Source: Ctenosaura bakeri (taxonomy: Eukaryota; Chordata; Lepidosauria; Squamata; Iguanidae). From it: DNA of 64,000 nt. This document shows positions 12,061 through 23,461 of the stretch, in pieces. The stretch lies in contig CAOLHI010000399.1 in assembly GCA_948474755.1 (NCBI GenBank), forward strand, positions 558,001 to 622,000, written 5' to 3'. The notes below the pieces were generated by a model, which was not told the DNA's origin, made no database searches, and was given only the letters and a program-made list of their open reading frames with translations. A program made the position numbers and the translations under genes. How positions within the stretch are numbered: position 1 is the stretch's first letter; each line of letters starts with the position of its first letter.

Positions 12061-13740
12061 TGACAGCTGTCTGTTTAGTGAACAAATCTCTTTGATTTAA
12101 TAGGTCTACTCTATTTGAGATTACCAATCGATTTATTCCAGGAGTGCAAATTGTGCCGCTTTCCAGACCTTCTTGGTCTGCAATCTCCAGATACCCTAGC
12201 CAGTATACCCAGTGGTACACTTGCTAGGGCCTCTGCTGAAAGTTTGGAATATCAGGTCAACATCTGAGGGGAAGGAGGCTGTAGAGGGCCAGCACTATCA
12301 TTAGGTCAACTAGACTAGGAAACAACCCTAAGAAGGGTTCAGTACAGACCTTTGAGGGGCACACTTTTATACCGATTAGATTATTTTTAACCCCTGTAAA
12401 AATGCAACTGACAATTTAGATTTTTTTAAACATAAATACCACAACAGCGCTATGGAATTCAACTAATTATAAAGTTTTATGAAAAATGCCCATATCCTTT
12501 TTTTATTATTCCTTTTTATATATTTTTTATTTTTTAAATGTAGTGACACTTTTGACTAAGAATAAACTCTCTTATTTTTCTTAGCTGGCAACGTATGTTA
12601 CAATACTATATATGATACTTTAACAGAGATCTTTGATGACACGAATATAAAAGGTTTATCTGAAAATACTTCCTGAATTGAAGCTGAATCATTCAAAATG
12701 ATTTGTGTTCTTGTAAAAAAAAAATCTTATGTATTGGAGAAAGATAAAGTCTGGTGTATTACTTATTCTTACAAATTTAAAATAAATTTAGCAGTTTCAC
12801 ATTTTGTGCTGAGATTTATTTTTTGGGGGGATGTGTGTGCAAAAAGTTAGCCTTGATCAGTTAGTCTTAATTAGGTCACAGATTAGTCTAGGATCTGTGG
12901 CTGTATTATTTTCACCCCTGTTTTAGACCCACAGAAACAATATCTGATTCTGCAAACCAGAGCATGGTGGTCATTTCCCCTGCAGACTGTAATCCACAAA
13001 AGTAACTATTCCAAAGTTTGCTCTAGGAACTTGTAAATGCCCTCCACATCAGACTATATGGCTTCTAGATACAAATGTGATGTACAAAATTAATACTCTT
13101 TATCTTTTTATAAGTTTCTTTTACTTACCAAACTGGGGGCAGAAGAAGCTCTTTTCTCTCACAGCATACACCTTTATCACGTTGTATTTGTTCAGGAAAA
13201 CAGGCATAACTCAGTGCTAAATCTGCTCCAGAGAACTGTCAAGTAAACCTTGAAACTGCTCTTGGCAATGTGAAATAACATTCTGCCACGCATTTTGTTT
13301 CCACAGCTTCCCATAACTGAAAAAATAAGAATCATAGCACAGAATATCTACGGAGCTCAGGACATAGAGCTGTCTTCTACTGCACAATCTCAAATAAATC
13401 GCTACAGCCAACAGGTATAAAAAAGAATGTATGACATGATTCACTGTAGATGTTATTCTTTGTAATTTATTAACTGCTGTACATTTGTTTGATTGATGGA
13501 TAAGAACTGAATGGTCTATAAGAATGCTATGATCTATATATCAACTTCCTATGTTCCAGGCATAAAAAGCCAGTTCCTGCAGTCTGCAAGGGCTGCTGTT
13601 TCAAGAGTAATGGAGGGCAGTATCCCTTACTATCCCAGTGCCCAAATAAGATTCAGCTGACAGCCCAGCTGTTTCCTATTTATGGAAAGTGAAGATGGCA
13701 CCATCTTTTCCTTTCAGGCAGAAAAATTTGTTGGTTAGCC
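12061..13740. other. AT-rich intronic sequence, nothing assigned
   Basis: Includes the very AT-rich stretch at 12360-12830. The block 12160-12370 is somewhat GC-richer (CTAGGGCCTCTGCTG) and may be a decayed transposon. No exon seen. Confidence 0.45.
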
Positions 13741-13796
13741 ATAGATAGATAGATAGATACATAGATATAGATATATAGATATATTTACATATATAT
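13741..13796. repeat. (GATA)n-like microsatellite
   Basis: Five GATA units followed by ATAT/GATAT interrupted units. Confidence 0.9.
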
Positions 13797-14062
13797 GGGG
13801 AAGCTATAATTTATATAGAAGTAATTAACAAACAGAACTTAAGAAAATTCATCAAGAGCAAAACATTTTGGTTTCTGCCTTCTTTAGTTGCCAAACATGA
13901 AACTGAGGTATATAGCAGGTGGTATTTGAGAACGCTTTGTTAACTGCATTCTTAGTGGACAATGGTGTTATCCTCTAAGCTGAGGCCATATAATGTTAGA
14001 GTTTTTAGCCTACAAATCCAAAAATTCTATTTTTTGTCCAAAATGTTTGAGGAGATGGCATT

Positions 14063-14440
14063 TTAATGCCAAACAGGAACGAATCGGAGAGGCTGTGATG
14101 TTCCAAGTTGAAACATGTTAGAACTAGTAGCTCTAGCTTTCTGGCTAGAATAGCAAACTTCACAGTTCCTGAAGTATGCATCTAGGTCTGTGGCAGTTTT
14201 GCCCACATACTGCAGATGGTATCCAGTATGTCTCCTTTCAATCACATAAATAAGATTGCAGGTAATGCACTGTTTGATATAGTAGGTTCTGCCAGTCACC
14301 ATGCTCTTAAAAGTGACAGTCTGCTTAAGGTATTTACAGGTAATGCAATGCTTTGAATCACAAAGGTGCAATCTTGGATTGTTGACTGGTGTTTTCAGGA
14401 CAGCTTTCACCAGCAGTCTCCTTAGATTTGGTGGCTGTCA
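14063..14440 (-). pseudogene. Penelope-like element fragment, GIY-YIG endonuclease region
   Basis: A 115-codon open frame at 14063-14410 looks like the C-terminal endonuclease part of a Penelope-like retroelement. It has the Cys cluster upstream of the nuclease (Cys17, 22, 25, 48 and 51 of the frame). NLIYVI at 52-57 stands in the GIY position and LQYVGKT at 66-72 supplies the YIG half. Further upstream on the minus strand PPNLRRLLVKAVLKTP fits the same family. The usual Arg and His after YVGKT are missing, probably because of a frame change, and a stop lies upstream near 14445. No reverse transcriptase was found nearby. Assigned on motif spacing only. Confidence 0.65.
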
Positions 14441-14920
14441 CATAGCTATAACTGGAGGCTTGCTGGTGGCTCCAGCTAGATGTTCTGAATCTGTTAGCAA
14501 TTGTTAGCTTTCTCTAAGTAGTAGTAAAGAGATGCTGGATAGAAATCTACCAAAATGGAAGTGCATTGTCAGTTGTTACTTGACTCATGCCTTTTGTGCA
14601 GAAGATTTTCTCTCAAAGGCCCTTTCCACACGCAGGTGGGGAAACGGGGAAAGCCACGCCAAAACGGGGCTTACCTTGTTCCGTCGCCGTGCGGAGCAGC
14701 GCATTTCGCTGTTCCACACACAGTAGCGTCCCATGGCGTCCTCAGCGCCCAGCAGTGCCCAAAATGGCGGATTTTGACTGGCGGAGCCTCTCCACCAATC
14801 GGAGAAGCCCGCCAGCCGGAAATCCCGCCCCCTGCCTGATCTGCAGGGACGCCCTTGCGCGCGTCCGTAAATCCACACGGGCGCTGCGACGGGGCTGGAC
14901 GGGGCTGCACGCCCCGTGCC

Positions 14921-14953
14921 TTTGAAAAACCACATAAAATGTGGTTTTTCAAA
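14921..14953. repeat. Perfect 15-bp inverted repeat with 3-bp loop
   Basis: TTTGAAAAACCACAT, then AAA, then ATGTGGTTTTTCAAA, within the GGCCC-type MITE. Confidence 0.95.
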
Positions 14954-15039
14954 AGCACGCGGCGCCACCACTTGTGGGCGCCCAAACGCGGATTGCGGTG
15001 TGGAATTACTTGAGAGTAATCCACCCCAATTCGCATACC

Positions 15040-15074
15040 GGTGTAGACGACCTCCGTGGAGGTCGATCTACACC
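15040..15074. repeat. Inverted repeat (about 16-bp arms) in the MITE
   Basis: GGTGTAGACGACCTCC, GT, then GGAGGTCGATCTACACC; one base is bulged. Confidence 0.9.
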
Positions 15075-15375
15075 ATTTTTTTAAGTCCGTGTGGAAAGGG
15101 CCAAAGTGATGATTCCTCTCCTAATGTTGTCATCAGTTTTATGAGGAGGATATTTGTATAAAAAGGAGACATATGAGTACCCATAGTTGTACTTTGTAGT
15201 TGTAAGTAGTGATCTTTACTGAATGTAAAATTATTGCAAGTGAAGACTAGCCGTCCTAAAGAGGTATTAACTTTTGTTGGAAAATCTTCAGATCTCCTAG
15301 TATTACAGATTTTGGTTAAAGCTTAAATTTCCTCAGTATGTGATACATTGTAAAGGGATATAAGACACAGTCTGA

Positions 15376-15424
15376 CATCATCATCATCATCATCACCACC
15401 ACCACCATCACTACTACTATTATT
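15376..15424. repeat. (TCA)n/(CCA)n/(CTA)n trinucleotide tract
   Basis: Consecutive ATC, ACC and ACT triplet blocks about 190 bp upstream of the exon. Confidence 0.9.
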
Positions 15425-15569
15425 TTGGCAACAACATTTTGATGCATATTGCTGCACCGCAGCCTTTTATACATCAAAAAATGTATCTTTGTTGCAAAAT
15501 GAGAACTACTTTGACACAGGATCTTAAAGGGGGCCTTATTTACACAGGGCAGAATATACACAACCTCAC

Positions 15570-15608
15570 TAATAATCTGACCTTTTTTTTGTCTTTGCTG
15601 TCTCTCAG
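15570..15608 (+). other. 3' splice site of the penultimate exon
   Basis: A run of eight T (15583-15590) followed by GTCTTTGCTGTCTCTCAG leads directly into the GGA-TTT-GGA codons. CTAAT and CTGAC just upstream are plausible branch sequences. Confidence 0.8.
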
Positions 15609-15761
15609 GGATTTGGAAATCTTCCAATCTGTATGGCAAAAACTCACCTGTCCCTGTCCCACATGCCTGATTGGAAAGGCGTACCCACTGGTTTCATTCT
15701 GCCTATCAGTGATGTGAGGGCCAGTATTGGAGCTGGCTTTATCTATCCGCTGGTGGGAACG
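15609..15761 (+). CDS. MTHFD1L: MTHFD1L penultimate coding exon (formyl-THF synthetase domain)
   Basis: This exon encodes 51 residues near the C-terminus of the formate-tetrahydrofolate ligase domain. MTHFD1L is the mitochondrial monofunctional C1-THF synthase, which interconverts formate plus THF and 10-formyl-THF using ATP in the matrix. The translation opens [18 protein letters not shown], the conserved core of this ligase family, and ends [11 protein letters not shown]. The paralogue MTHFD1 is cytosolic; [15 protein letters not shown] here agrees with MTHFD1L as I know it rather than with the IRDIRASVGAGFLYP pattern of MTHFD1. The exon starts after a polypyrimidine tract and CAG, and ends at ACG before GTGAGT. 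It is 153 bp, so both flanking introns are phase 0 here. The segment [10 protein letters not shown] differs from mammalian forms, and a Trp stands where Lys or Gln is usual. The reading frame is open throughout. The upstream exon, which should end just before this GFGN block, was not found in the window. Confidence 0.95.
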
Positions 15762-15767
15762 GTGAGT
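15762..15767 (+). other. 5' splice site GTGAGT of the last intron
   Basis: GTGAGT directly follows the ACG (Thr) codon and is a strong consensus donor. Confidence 0.9.
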
Positions 15768-17021
15768 AGTGTCTTCTGCACTTGAAATATCTGATTTGAT
15801 CATTACTTTATGGTTTATAAAAAGCTTTCAGAGCTCTTGCTGGAAAAAGCAGTGTAGAAATTTCTGAAATAAACAACTGTACATCCTGTGGGCACTACCT
15901 GCAAGACTATGCATTAACATACAAGTTACACCAATACATTTTAGTCAAAGCATATTTATTAGGGTTGAAGGAATGGTGCTATTTCATTCATGAGCCCAAA
16001 GGGGAATTGGGCTTACACTTGTACAAACAGCAACTTCTTAATACCACTTTTCAAATTGTGGATAGTATGAAAAGCAATTTGTCCTGTGTTGTAAGAATCC
16101 ACTGTAAGGTCAAAACTAAATCAAAAGTGAGCCTTGTTGGCTAGCGCAAAGTCACAAATTAGTCTTGTGAACTGACAGAGGCATGAGGCATCCTGCTAAC
16201 TACTTTTACTAAAGCAAACTGCTTCTATAGGCCAGGAGTGGACAGCGTGCTCCCAAGAGCTACATGCAGCCTATGGCTTGTATTTATGTGGCAGCAAAAA
16301 ACGGTGCTTTTCCCCTCTATGTAAATAAGAGGTACTGGGACCACACACCTTATTGTTTTTTAAGATGGATCTCACTCATCAGAGTCTCCAGTGTAAGTCT
16401 TTTGCCTGAGCTGTAGGGGTTTTTTTTAACCTTAGCAAAACAAAAGGCTTATAGGTTTCTTCTTTGGAGTTTTACAGTGATCTTGCTTTTTCCATCAGCT
16501 TTTTAAAAAGTTATTTCATTGCATTAATTATTCTAATTATGAAGATGTCTTACATAGCTATAGAGCCAGAACCCAAGAAACAACCAACCATGTCCAAAGA
16601 GAACATTTTATGGTACTATCTCATTTTCCCAGCACACAGCCTGGCTTCCTCACATTAGCAGCATGTCAGATTGTGACTAAGAGGATTTGACTTATTGTTC
16701 TGCATCACCAGTGAAAGGGCACAAGGAAGGAAGTGATTCCTGACTAGAAGTGTTTTTTTGGAATTCAGGAAATTCTGTCATGAGGACTCTCTGGCCTTGG
16801 AGCATGCTTTCTATGTGTAGGGCCAGGAAACATTCCTTTCACCGCAAGCACACTAACCTGTTAGCATTTCCGAAGGGAGAGGTAATCCATAATGTGACTT
16901 CAACCTTTTGTCCTCTCTTGGGAAATGTGTTAATAGTTTGTGGAATGTAATGAGTAAGAGAAATGTTAAATGACTACTAGATTCATTGTAATTACAGAAA
17001 TATTTTCAATTATTTCATTAT

Positions 17022-17024
<3 letters not shown>

Positions 17025-17054
<30 letters not shown>
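17025..17054. repeat. (TAG)n microsatellite
   Basis: About ten uninterrupted TAG units, abutting the 3' end of the repeat copy at 17055-17365. Confidence 0.95.
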
Positions 17055-17365
17055 CATTCTGTTTTTCCCCATACTAGGATACAAGGCAGCTTACAAAACA
17101 TTAGAACAAATACAGATTGAAAGACAAAGACATCAGCAAAAATATATGCTATTTTAAAATACAACCAAACAATCTATAAATGTTTAAATCCATTCAAAAG
17201 AGAAGGTAAAAATCAACAAGACCAGCATGCAGTTAAAAGCATGTTCCCTGTTGAAATCATAATCATAAAAACACAGTGCTGGAGAGGGCAATGAGGAATG
17301 ACTCATCCTACCTTCCTTAGGGAGGGAGTTCTGAAGCTGAGAATAGCCACTGGAAATGCCCTTAG
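17055..17365 (-). repeat. Unassigned interspersed repeat family, further copy
   Basis: Read on the minus strand it has TTCAGAACTCCCTCCCTAAGG, similar in place and sequence to the family at 11840 and 52795. It ends in GTAAGCTGCCTTGTATCC and GGGGAAA, a 3' end type common in reptile repeats. Confidence 0.45.
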
Positions 17366-19258
17366 TGAAATGTAAATTCAACAAATATACCAATGTTTGA
17401 AAGCAACGGGTTACAAATTGCTAATGCTCGTAACGTTTTGCATGAACTTAAGGCGTACCTTTGTTACCTTGTAATTTAATTAAATTGTAATTTAATAGCA
17501 TCACTCATTTTGCAGCATCACTGTGACTTTTTGTTTGTTTTATAATTATGGAATGTGACCTTGATAAAATGATGGAAGAGGAATATCACATGGTTGAAGT
17601 ACTGGCTTGTACTGCTGCCTCATACTGTTGTGAATGTTGGGAAGACAGTGAAGTAGATGGGGAGAGACTGTATTCTGTACCCTAGGCCAGCAGCTTGTAA
17701 AGTTCTGATTAATTTTTATAAGTCACTAAAGATATTTATTCTAGTTGTCTTCAAGAAACAGAAAGATGAGAAGGTAACAAAAAATAAAAATAATGGAACC
17801 AGATAATGGGGGTATGGACTCAAAACAATGCTTATATTTAATTATTTCTTTTAAGTAACTTTTCAAGTGATGAATATTAGCTAGTTAGGTTTGGTCTCCC
17901 TCAGAGTCATCAGAGTGTACTTCTAGCTTCCAGATCTGCATTTCTGATTTAGATGTGAGGTAGAATTAAATTATGTTGCTCTTTTGAATTATATAACATT
18001 GCTCTTTTATACTCCTGTCACATGCAAATTTAAAGCAAATTTTAATCTTCTTTTTAATATATATAGAAAGGGAGGGAAGGAGGGGCTTTATAGAATGTAT
18101 ATAGCAGTTTCATTGCCTGCATATTTTTAAGGGAAAAAAACCTGCTGGCTTTTTACAGAGGAACTGTAATTAACAGAGTCCTTTTATCTCATCTCTGTGT
18201 GACCCTGACCAGGGGGCTACACAATACAGTCACAGGTGGATTGTTGACATCATGGCTTGGCTATAGAGAGAGCAGGCAGGAAAGCTTCTCAAGTGTGTTT
18301 AGGAAACTGGTGAGATCATTGGTGAATTATGTTTGGGTGGAGAATTATTGCTAATACTTGTGAGCAGAGTCATCCCCACCCAAAAGTCATTGAAGCTTTG
18401 TACTTTCCCACATATTAGTTAGCTTGCTTTAGTGGATCTGTTGTGTTCTACACAATATGAAAGAATGTAATTATGGCATACCATAGAGAAAGCAATAATT
18501 TTGAGACAAGACGTTGTATTGTTTGCCTCTCTGCAGGTGAGATAAATATGACTTTACTATGCCATTTCGTTGTCACTTTTATCACACCCAAGGGCTTTTT
18601 TTTAAACTTATTTTCCTAGCATTTACTTTGTAACTGAATTATGAAACGTAAGAGCTTCTACCTACTATTTTGAAATGTAAGTTGAAGCCAAACAACTACT
18701 GGAATGTCAGAAATGTTGGTTTCAGTAGGTTAAAGTTTTCCAATGAAGTCACTTGGTTATAAATTATTTAATCATAAGATAAATCACAGTGCATTCTTTA
18801 TATGGCTTAGACTACAGTGGGCAGGACTCATTAAGTGAAAACGGCAGGCTAGTTCTTTGTTGACAAAATCTGGATCATTTTATTCTGCTAGAAGTCTGAG
18901 TCTTCTGAAAGTATTTACTTACCTATGATCTGGAATGAGCCTTCCTGTGACCATTTTTGAAGGCTACAATGATGTAAAAGACTTAAATAAATCACTGCTA
19001 TTTCAAGGAAAAAAGAAAAATGCTTGCCTTGGGGAAGCTGTTGGATTAAAGATGGTCATGTCTTTTGAAAGGATTGCTCAGTAATTGTTGCTTAATGACT
19101 TGCTTCTTTGACTGATGAGCATTAAAGAAGTCTACGCACATGCACACACAATTTTTCTGTAAATCCATTATCTCTCCTTTGCATCATAGTTCATCCTGGA
19201 AGGTTGAAAACACTATTACCTCTTTCACATACTGTTTTCTTATTTTGAATGTGTACAT

Positions 19259-19458
19259 TTGTTGTTGTTACTGCATGCCTTCAAGTCATTTCTGACTTAT
19301 AGCAACCCTAAGGTGAATCTTTCGTGGAGTTTTCTGGGGCTGAGAGTATATGATGCACCTATGGTCTCCCAGTGGGTTTCTGTGGCTGAGCAGGGAATCA
19401 AACTCTGGTCTCCAGGGTTGTAGTCCAGTGGTCAAACCACTATACCATACTGGCTCTC
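19259..19458 (-). mobile_element. tRNA-derived SINE with Bov-B-like tail
   Basis: Reverse-strand copy: TGTTGTTGTT tail, CTTCAAGTCATTTCTGAC, CCCAGTGGGTTTCTGTGG, then the tRNA-like head ending in AGAGCCAGTATGG. It lacks the central TTGGCAAGATTTGTTCAG block. Confidence 0.85.
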
Positions 19459-19488
19459 CTTGTATCTTGCCTTTGTATACTGGTATAA

Positions 19489-19752
19489 AGGGGTGAGCAA
19501 AGTGTGACCTGTGAGCCACATGCAATTCTCAGGGCTGTTTTGTGGCCACTGAGAGGTTAAAAAATTGCCCCTGAATGCTTTCTAGGGATATGGGGGCATT
19601 TTTGTCATGTTTTTGCACTCCCAGGTGCAAAAACTTTGTTTCATTTTCTGTCAATATTTTTTTTTTCTGGGGGTGTGGTGGAAGACATGGCCCTCCCAAG
19701 TCTTCTGGGGGCTTATGCAGCCCTCAAGCCTGCCACAAGTTTTCCACCCCTG
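19489..19752. mobile_element. hAT-like non-autonomous element with imperfect inverted ends
   Basis: The 5' end AGGGGTGAGCAAAGTGTG pairs imperfectly with the reverse complement of the 3' end, AGGGGTGGAAAACTTGTG. The similarity continues for roughly 35 bp on each side. No clear TSD. It starts about 30 bp after a SINE. Confidence 0.5.
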
Positions 19753-22700
19753 CTTTCTACCATTACAGAATTCAAAATGGCACGTAAGCTTCCAGGGGTG
19801 GTCCCTTATCCAAATATGGACCGGAGCAAGGCCTACTTAGTTTCAACAAGGTGCCTGAGTTATGTGCCATAAGTTCATACATTTGGAGATGTTAAAAGTT
19901 CCTAAGCAAGATGTAAAATACAAACACTTGATCTGAACACAGTATATGGTGACTTGGATCCTAACCAACATTGCATGATCAATGTGCCCTTTAGTGCAGT
20001 TCTGTATTTTTTCAAAAATAAAACAAAAACCCAAATTATTTTTAAAAACGCAGAAAATTTCTCATGATGTCTCACTCAGTGAGGAGAAAATTTTTGAAAT
20101 TATTCATTCTTACATATGATTCACATGTAGCTTGCATCCCTAGTTCCATTCCACCTGCTCCAGAGTTAGGCAATTGTGAAATCAGTTTGCAGGAACATTG
20201 ACACCATCTCTAGAATATCCCAGACTGATGTCAGTTTCATAATTTACAGTGAAAGTGGGCCGCTGCATTCCTCTTACAGCCTAGAATTACACCGTTACTT
20301 ACCATGAAATTTTAAGTCTCACAAATGATCTTCAAACTTTACAGAAAATATTATAATAGTAATAGATCATATATGCCTAAGACAATCATAATATATAAGA
20401 ACCTGGTTCAACAAGGAAGTAGGAAAATATTGTGGAAATCCAGTGAAATTAGGAGAGAAGCCATGGTTAAATGTGCCTCATAATAACATTCAGTTTTTCG
20501 TATCTGTTGTGTACCCAATTCAGTCTCTGGCATTATCTTTTAAGTTTAGGTGGACCTATGGCTGAAACTTTGGAAGAGAGGTTGGTATCAGCAGCCTAGA
20601 TGAATCAAAGACCCATATTTCTAATATCTAGAATGTGATAACTATATTCTCTCTGCCTCCCTCGCTCCCTCCCTCTCGCTTTCATGACTATTTTCCTCTC
20701 AGCATCTTAGCTGCTACAAAAGATATTCTGAATGATGGGCTATTGGTTTCTGCACTTGAGACCAGATTTGTAGAGATGGAGAAGGAAATCTATAATCTGA
20801 GAAGTAGTTGTAATTACTTGCATTTTGATATGTGAAAAACTTTCTCATAATAAACCTTAAGCACAAACATAAAATAGGCTATATTTCAGTATAATTGCAT
20901 TATAAAGGTCATTTGTGCTAAGTCTAATAGGTCAAGAGTATTCTCATTTCCTGCTTTGCATTCCTGCCTTCATTCAGTTGATTCTGACAATTGGTTCTAA
21001 TTATATAATGTGTTAGGATAGCATACATGTTTATTATTTAATCTCCATGTATAGTGTACTACTCAGTGTGCTATTTTTTCTTCTGAAAACATTGGATTTT
21101 ATTATATTGTATTGTTGTAGTGGCTGGGAAAAAAATTCCACAGCTAGCTTGCAGCACTTTATAATATAATAACATTTTTTCCCTTGTAGCTGTTTTGGCA
21201 GCTGGAGGTAGTTTAATTTTGATAAGTTTGACATAAAGAATGGAATGTGTTCATATTTGGAGTCCAGAAATATGGAGGGGGGGTTAAAAAATGAGACATT
21301 ACCTCTTCAGGAACTGTCAAGTTGTTTGTTTGCTTTACCTCCAAAAATTGTTTAATTCTTACTTACTGACATGCAGTATATCATCCAAACACAGTGGTAG
21401 TTACATGCTGTCCTTTTAATCACATTGTCAAAAAAAGAGAAAGAAAAAGAAAAACTTTGAGAGAAAGGCAGAGAATACCAGTGGGGAAAAATAGAACTAC
21501 ATGTGTGCAGTTGTGTACAGGTACACACTATCATGCGTGTATGCTGCAAATTTATTAATTCAAAAGATAGGAATCCTCCAGGAGGCAATTATATCTGTGT
21601 GGGTAGAAAGTAGATGTGTGTTTAAATACTTGTCCTTCCGGAGAACTGCTGCTGGATTTCAAAAACAGCATGTGCAAAGTTTTTCAAAAGTGATTCTTTC
21701 CTATATTAACAACTTCATCATAAGATTCTTTAATGTATTGCATGGAGCTGAACTGTGGAACAATTTGATAGTCAGGTTTTCAGTATTACAGAGAACTTCA
21801 GGCAGGAGGGTTGGAAACACAAGAAGTACCAGAAATGTTGTGTTAGAATGAGGCTAGAAAAAAAAGGAAGAGAAAAAAGAGGCTCATAATACATACTCAA
21901 ACCAAAAAAAAAAAAAACCCTTAACCTATGAAAATAGTGTCCAGTATGTGAAGACTAGGTAAATCCACAAAGGCATTAATTCAGGACATCATATTTCACC
22001 CTCCTTGTAAAAGTTCTTCACAGCCCCTTGGAAGGGTTGTTTTGCAGAACCACAAAAGCCACAGGAGGAAGAGACAGACTTGATGAGTATAGGATAATGC
22101 TGGCCTTCAAGCTAAGAAGTAGTCCAGATTATCAAGCCAATAATTGAGAACATGGGCAAATCTTAGACTAGAAATTTACATGACCTTTAGAACTGCAGAA
22201 AAAAAGTGATATGATATAAAAGACAGGTGGGAGAAGAGTGCATCAGGTTGATTCAACAACTTTCATTTTTAGATAGACAACCCTGTGGCTATCACAGAAG
22301 CACATTTGTCACAGAGAAAGGATTGACTGCAGCTCCTTGTCGTGTTTCCATTCAGTGGCAAATCTGTTCTCCTTTTGTTTCTCTTTGTTCTGCACATTGT
22401 AACATTACACATACTGAAAATAATGGATGTATGTGTCTATGTGCATGCACATCAGGTATAAAGAAAGGAATGAATTATGAGTTCACTCCAGCCAAATCTG
22501 ATAACTTTTAAGTCATATCAATTTCAATGAGAGGGTTAAGCATATGCTTAAATATCTTTCCATAAAGTTATGGGGCTTAAAGATATTTATGATAGAATAC
22601 AATCCAGTGAATATATGTTTAAATACTTAAGTGGGACAAGCTGTCCCTTTTACTGAAATTATTGACAGCCAAAAATACATAATCTCAAACCAGACACATA

Positions 22701-23256
22701 AGACAAATTAAGGTTATATCAATCATGGGCAGTTATATTATTTTGTTTCACAGTAACAGTTCCTTAATGGTAGTCAATTTTTTTAAATTTATGCTCTGGC
22801 TTTTAATTTTAAGTGGGGCTTTGATTGGAAAGAATAGCTGTATCAATTCAAAAGACTCCACATAACCCTGAGGTCTTGCTTTATTCTTCCAGTCATATCT
22901 TATTACTTGTCGACTGTTCTCTTAATGCCGGGAAAGCTTTCAGCTCACACTCCTTATCTAATCCATTGCTAGAAAGGTTTGGCACCCTCTGGCTGATGTG
23001 GAGGGTTACTTGCACCCCACCCCCATCCCCAAGGCTGTCTTATTACTTCTTTTAATAATTAGCCAGCTGCCTTTGCTCTTACTTCAGTTCATTCCTGGGA
23101 GAAATGCAAGGAGGGGGCCTTTGAAGAGGATTCCAAGGTAAAGAGAGGCTAATTTCAGAGATGCTGGGAACTACCGGGAAATAAATGTCTGATGGAGAAA
23201 TATGAGACGTTAAACCTGGTCTGTTGTTTCCCATTTCAGTGTAACATAGGGGTTTT
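19753..23256. other. Intronic sequence, nothing assigned
   Basis: AT-rich with a few homopolymer and CTCC-rich runs (about 20650). The small open frames show no domain. No mobile element recognised. Confidence 0.5.
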
Positions 23257-23267
23257 AATTCCATTGT

Positions 23268-23450
23268 GAGACCCAGCGTGGTGCAGTAGTTTGAGCATTG
23301 GACTATGACCCTGGAGACATGGATTTGATTCCCTGCTTGGCCATGGAAACCCATTGGCTGACCTTGGGCACACCATATACTCTCAACCCCCTGAAACCGC
23401 TGTGATAGGATCACCATCAGTCAGAAACAACTTGAAGGCACACAACATCA
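23268..23450 (+). mobile_element. tRNA-derived SINE with Bov-B-like tail, intact TSD
   Basis: Full-length forward copy. The head GCGTGGTGCAGTAGTTTGAG is box A-like, GGATTTGATTCC is box B-like, then come CATGGAAACCCATTGG and the tail CTTGAAGGCACACAACATCA. It is flanked by an 11-bp direct repeat AATTCCATTGT at 23257-23267 and 23451-23461. Confidence 0.92.
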
Positions 23451-23461
23451 AATTCCATTGT

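Larger units (their letters stand above)
14619..15102. mobile_element. GC-rich foldback MITE with GGCCCTTTCC ends
   Basis: Inverted ends GGCCCTTTCCACACG (14619) and CGTGTGGAAAGGGCC (ending 15102), flanked by AAA on both sides. Clearly GC- and CpG-richer than the surrounding intron. It contains a perfect 15-bp hairpin at 14921-14953 and a near-perfect hairpin at 15040-15074. Overlapping long open frames on both strands come from its composition and are not genes. The superfamily is uncertain; a 3-bp flank suggests PIF/Harbinger. It lies 507 bp upstream of the exon. Confidence 0.75.
15768..19258. other. Intronic sequence with few assigned features
   Basis: Contains a (TAG)n tract and one member of the unassigned repeat family. 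At 16222-16330, AGGAGTGGACAGCGTG plus CTACATGCAGCC resembles the end of the hAT-like element at 19489. The rest is AT-rich and unassigned. Confidence 0.5.

Noticed and set aside
14585..15036. Overlapping 63-128 codon open frames on both strands
   Set aside because: They overlap in several frames inside the GC-rich MITE and show no domain; this follows from few AT-rich stop codons.
1..15608. Search for the preceding MTHFD1L exon
   Set aside because: No phase 0 exon coding for the expected segment before GFGNLP was seen by eye; it probably lies upstream of the window.
15439..15717. 92-codon open frame covering most of the exon
   Set aside because: It is in a different frame from the conserved MTHFD1L coding frame and has no homology.
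15609..15761. Assignment to MTHFD1 (cytosolic trifunctional enzyme)
   Set aside because: Residues in this exon and the VKGLF ending of the last exon fit MTHFD1L better.
23268..23340. tRNA-like box A and box B sequences
   Set aside because: They are the head of a SINE: no cloverleaf 3' half, and the sequence runs on into a Bov-B-like tail.
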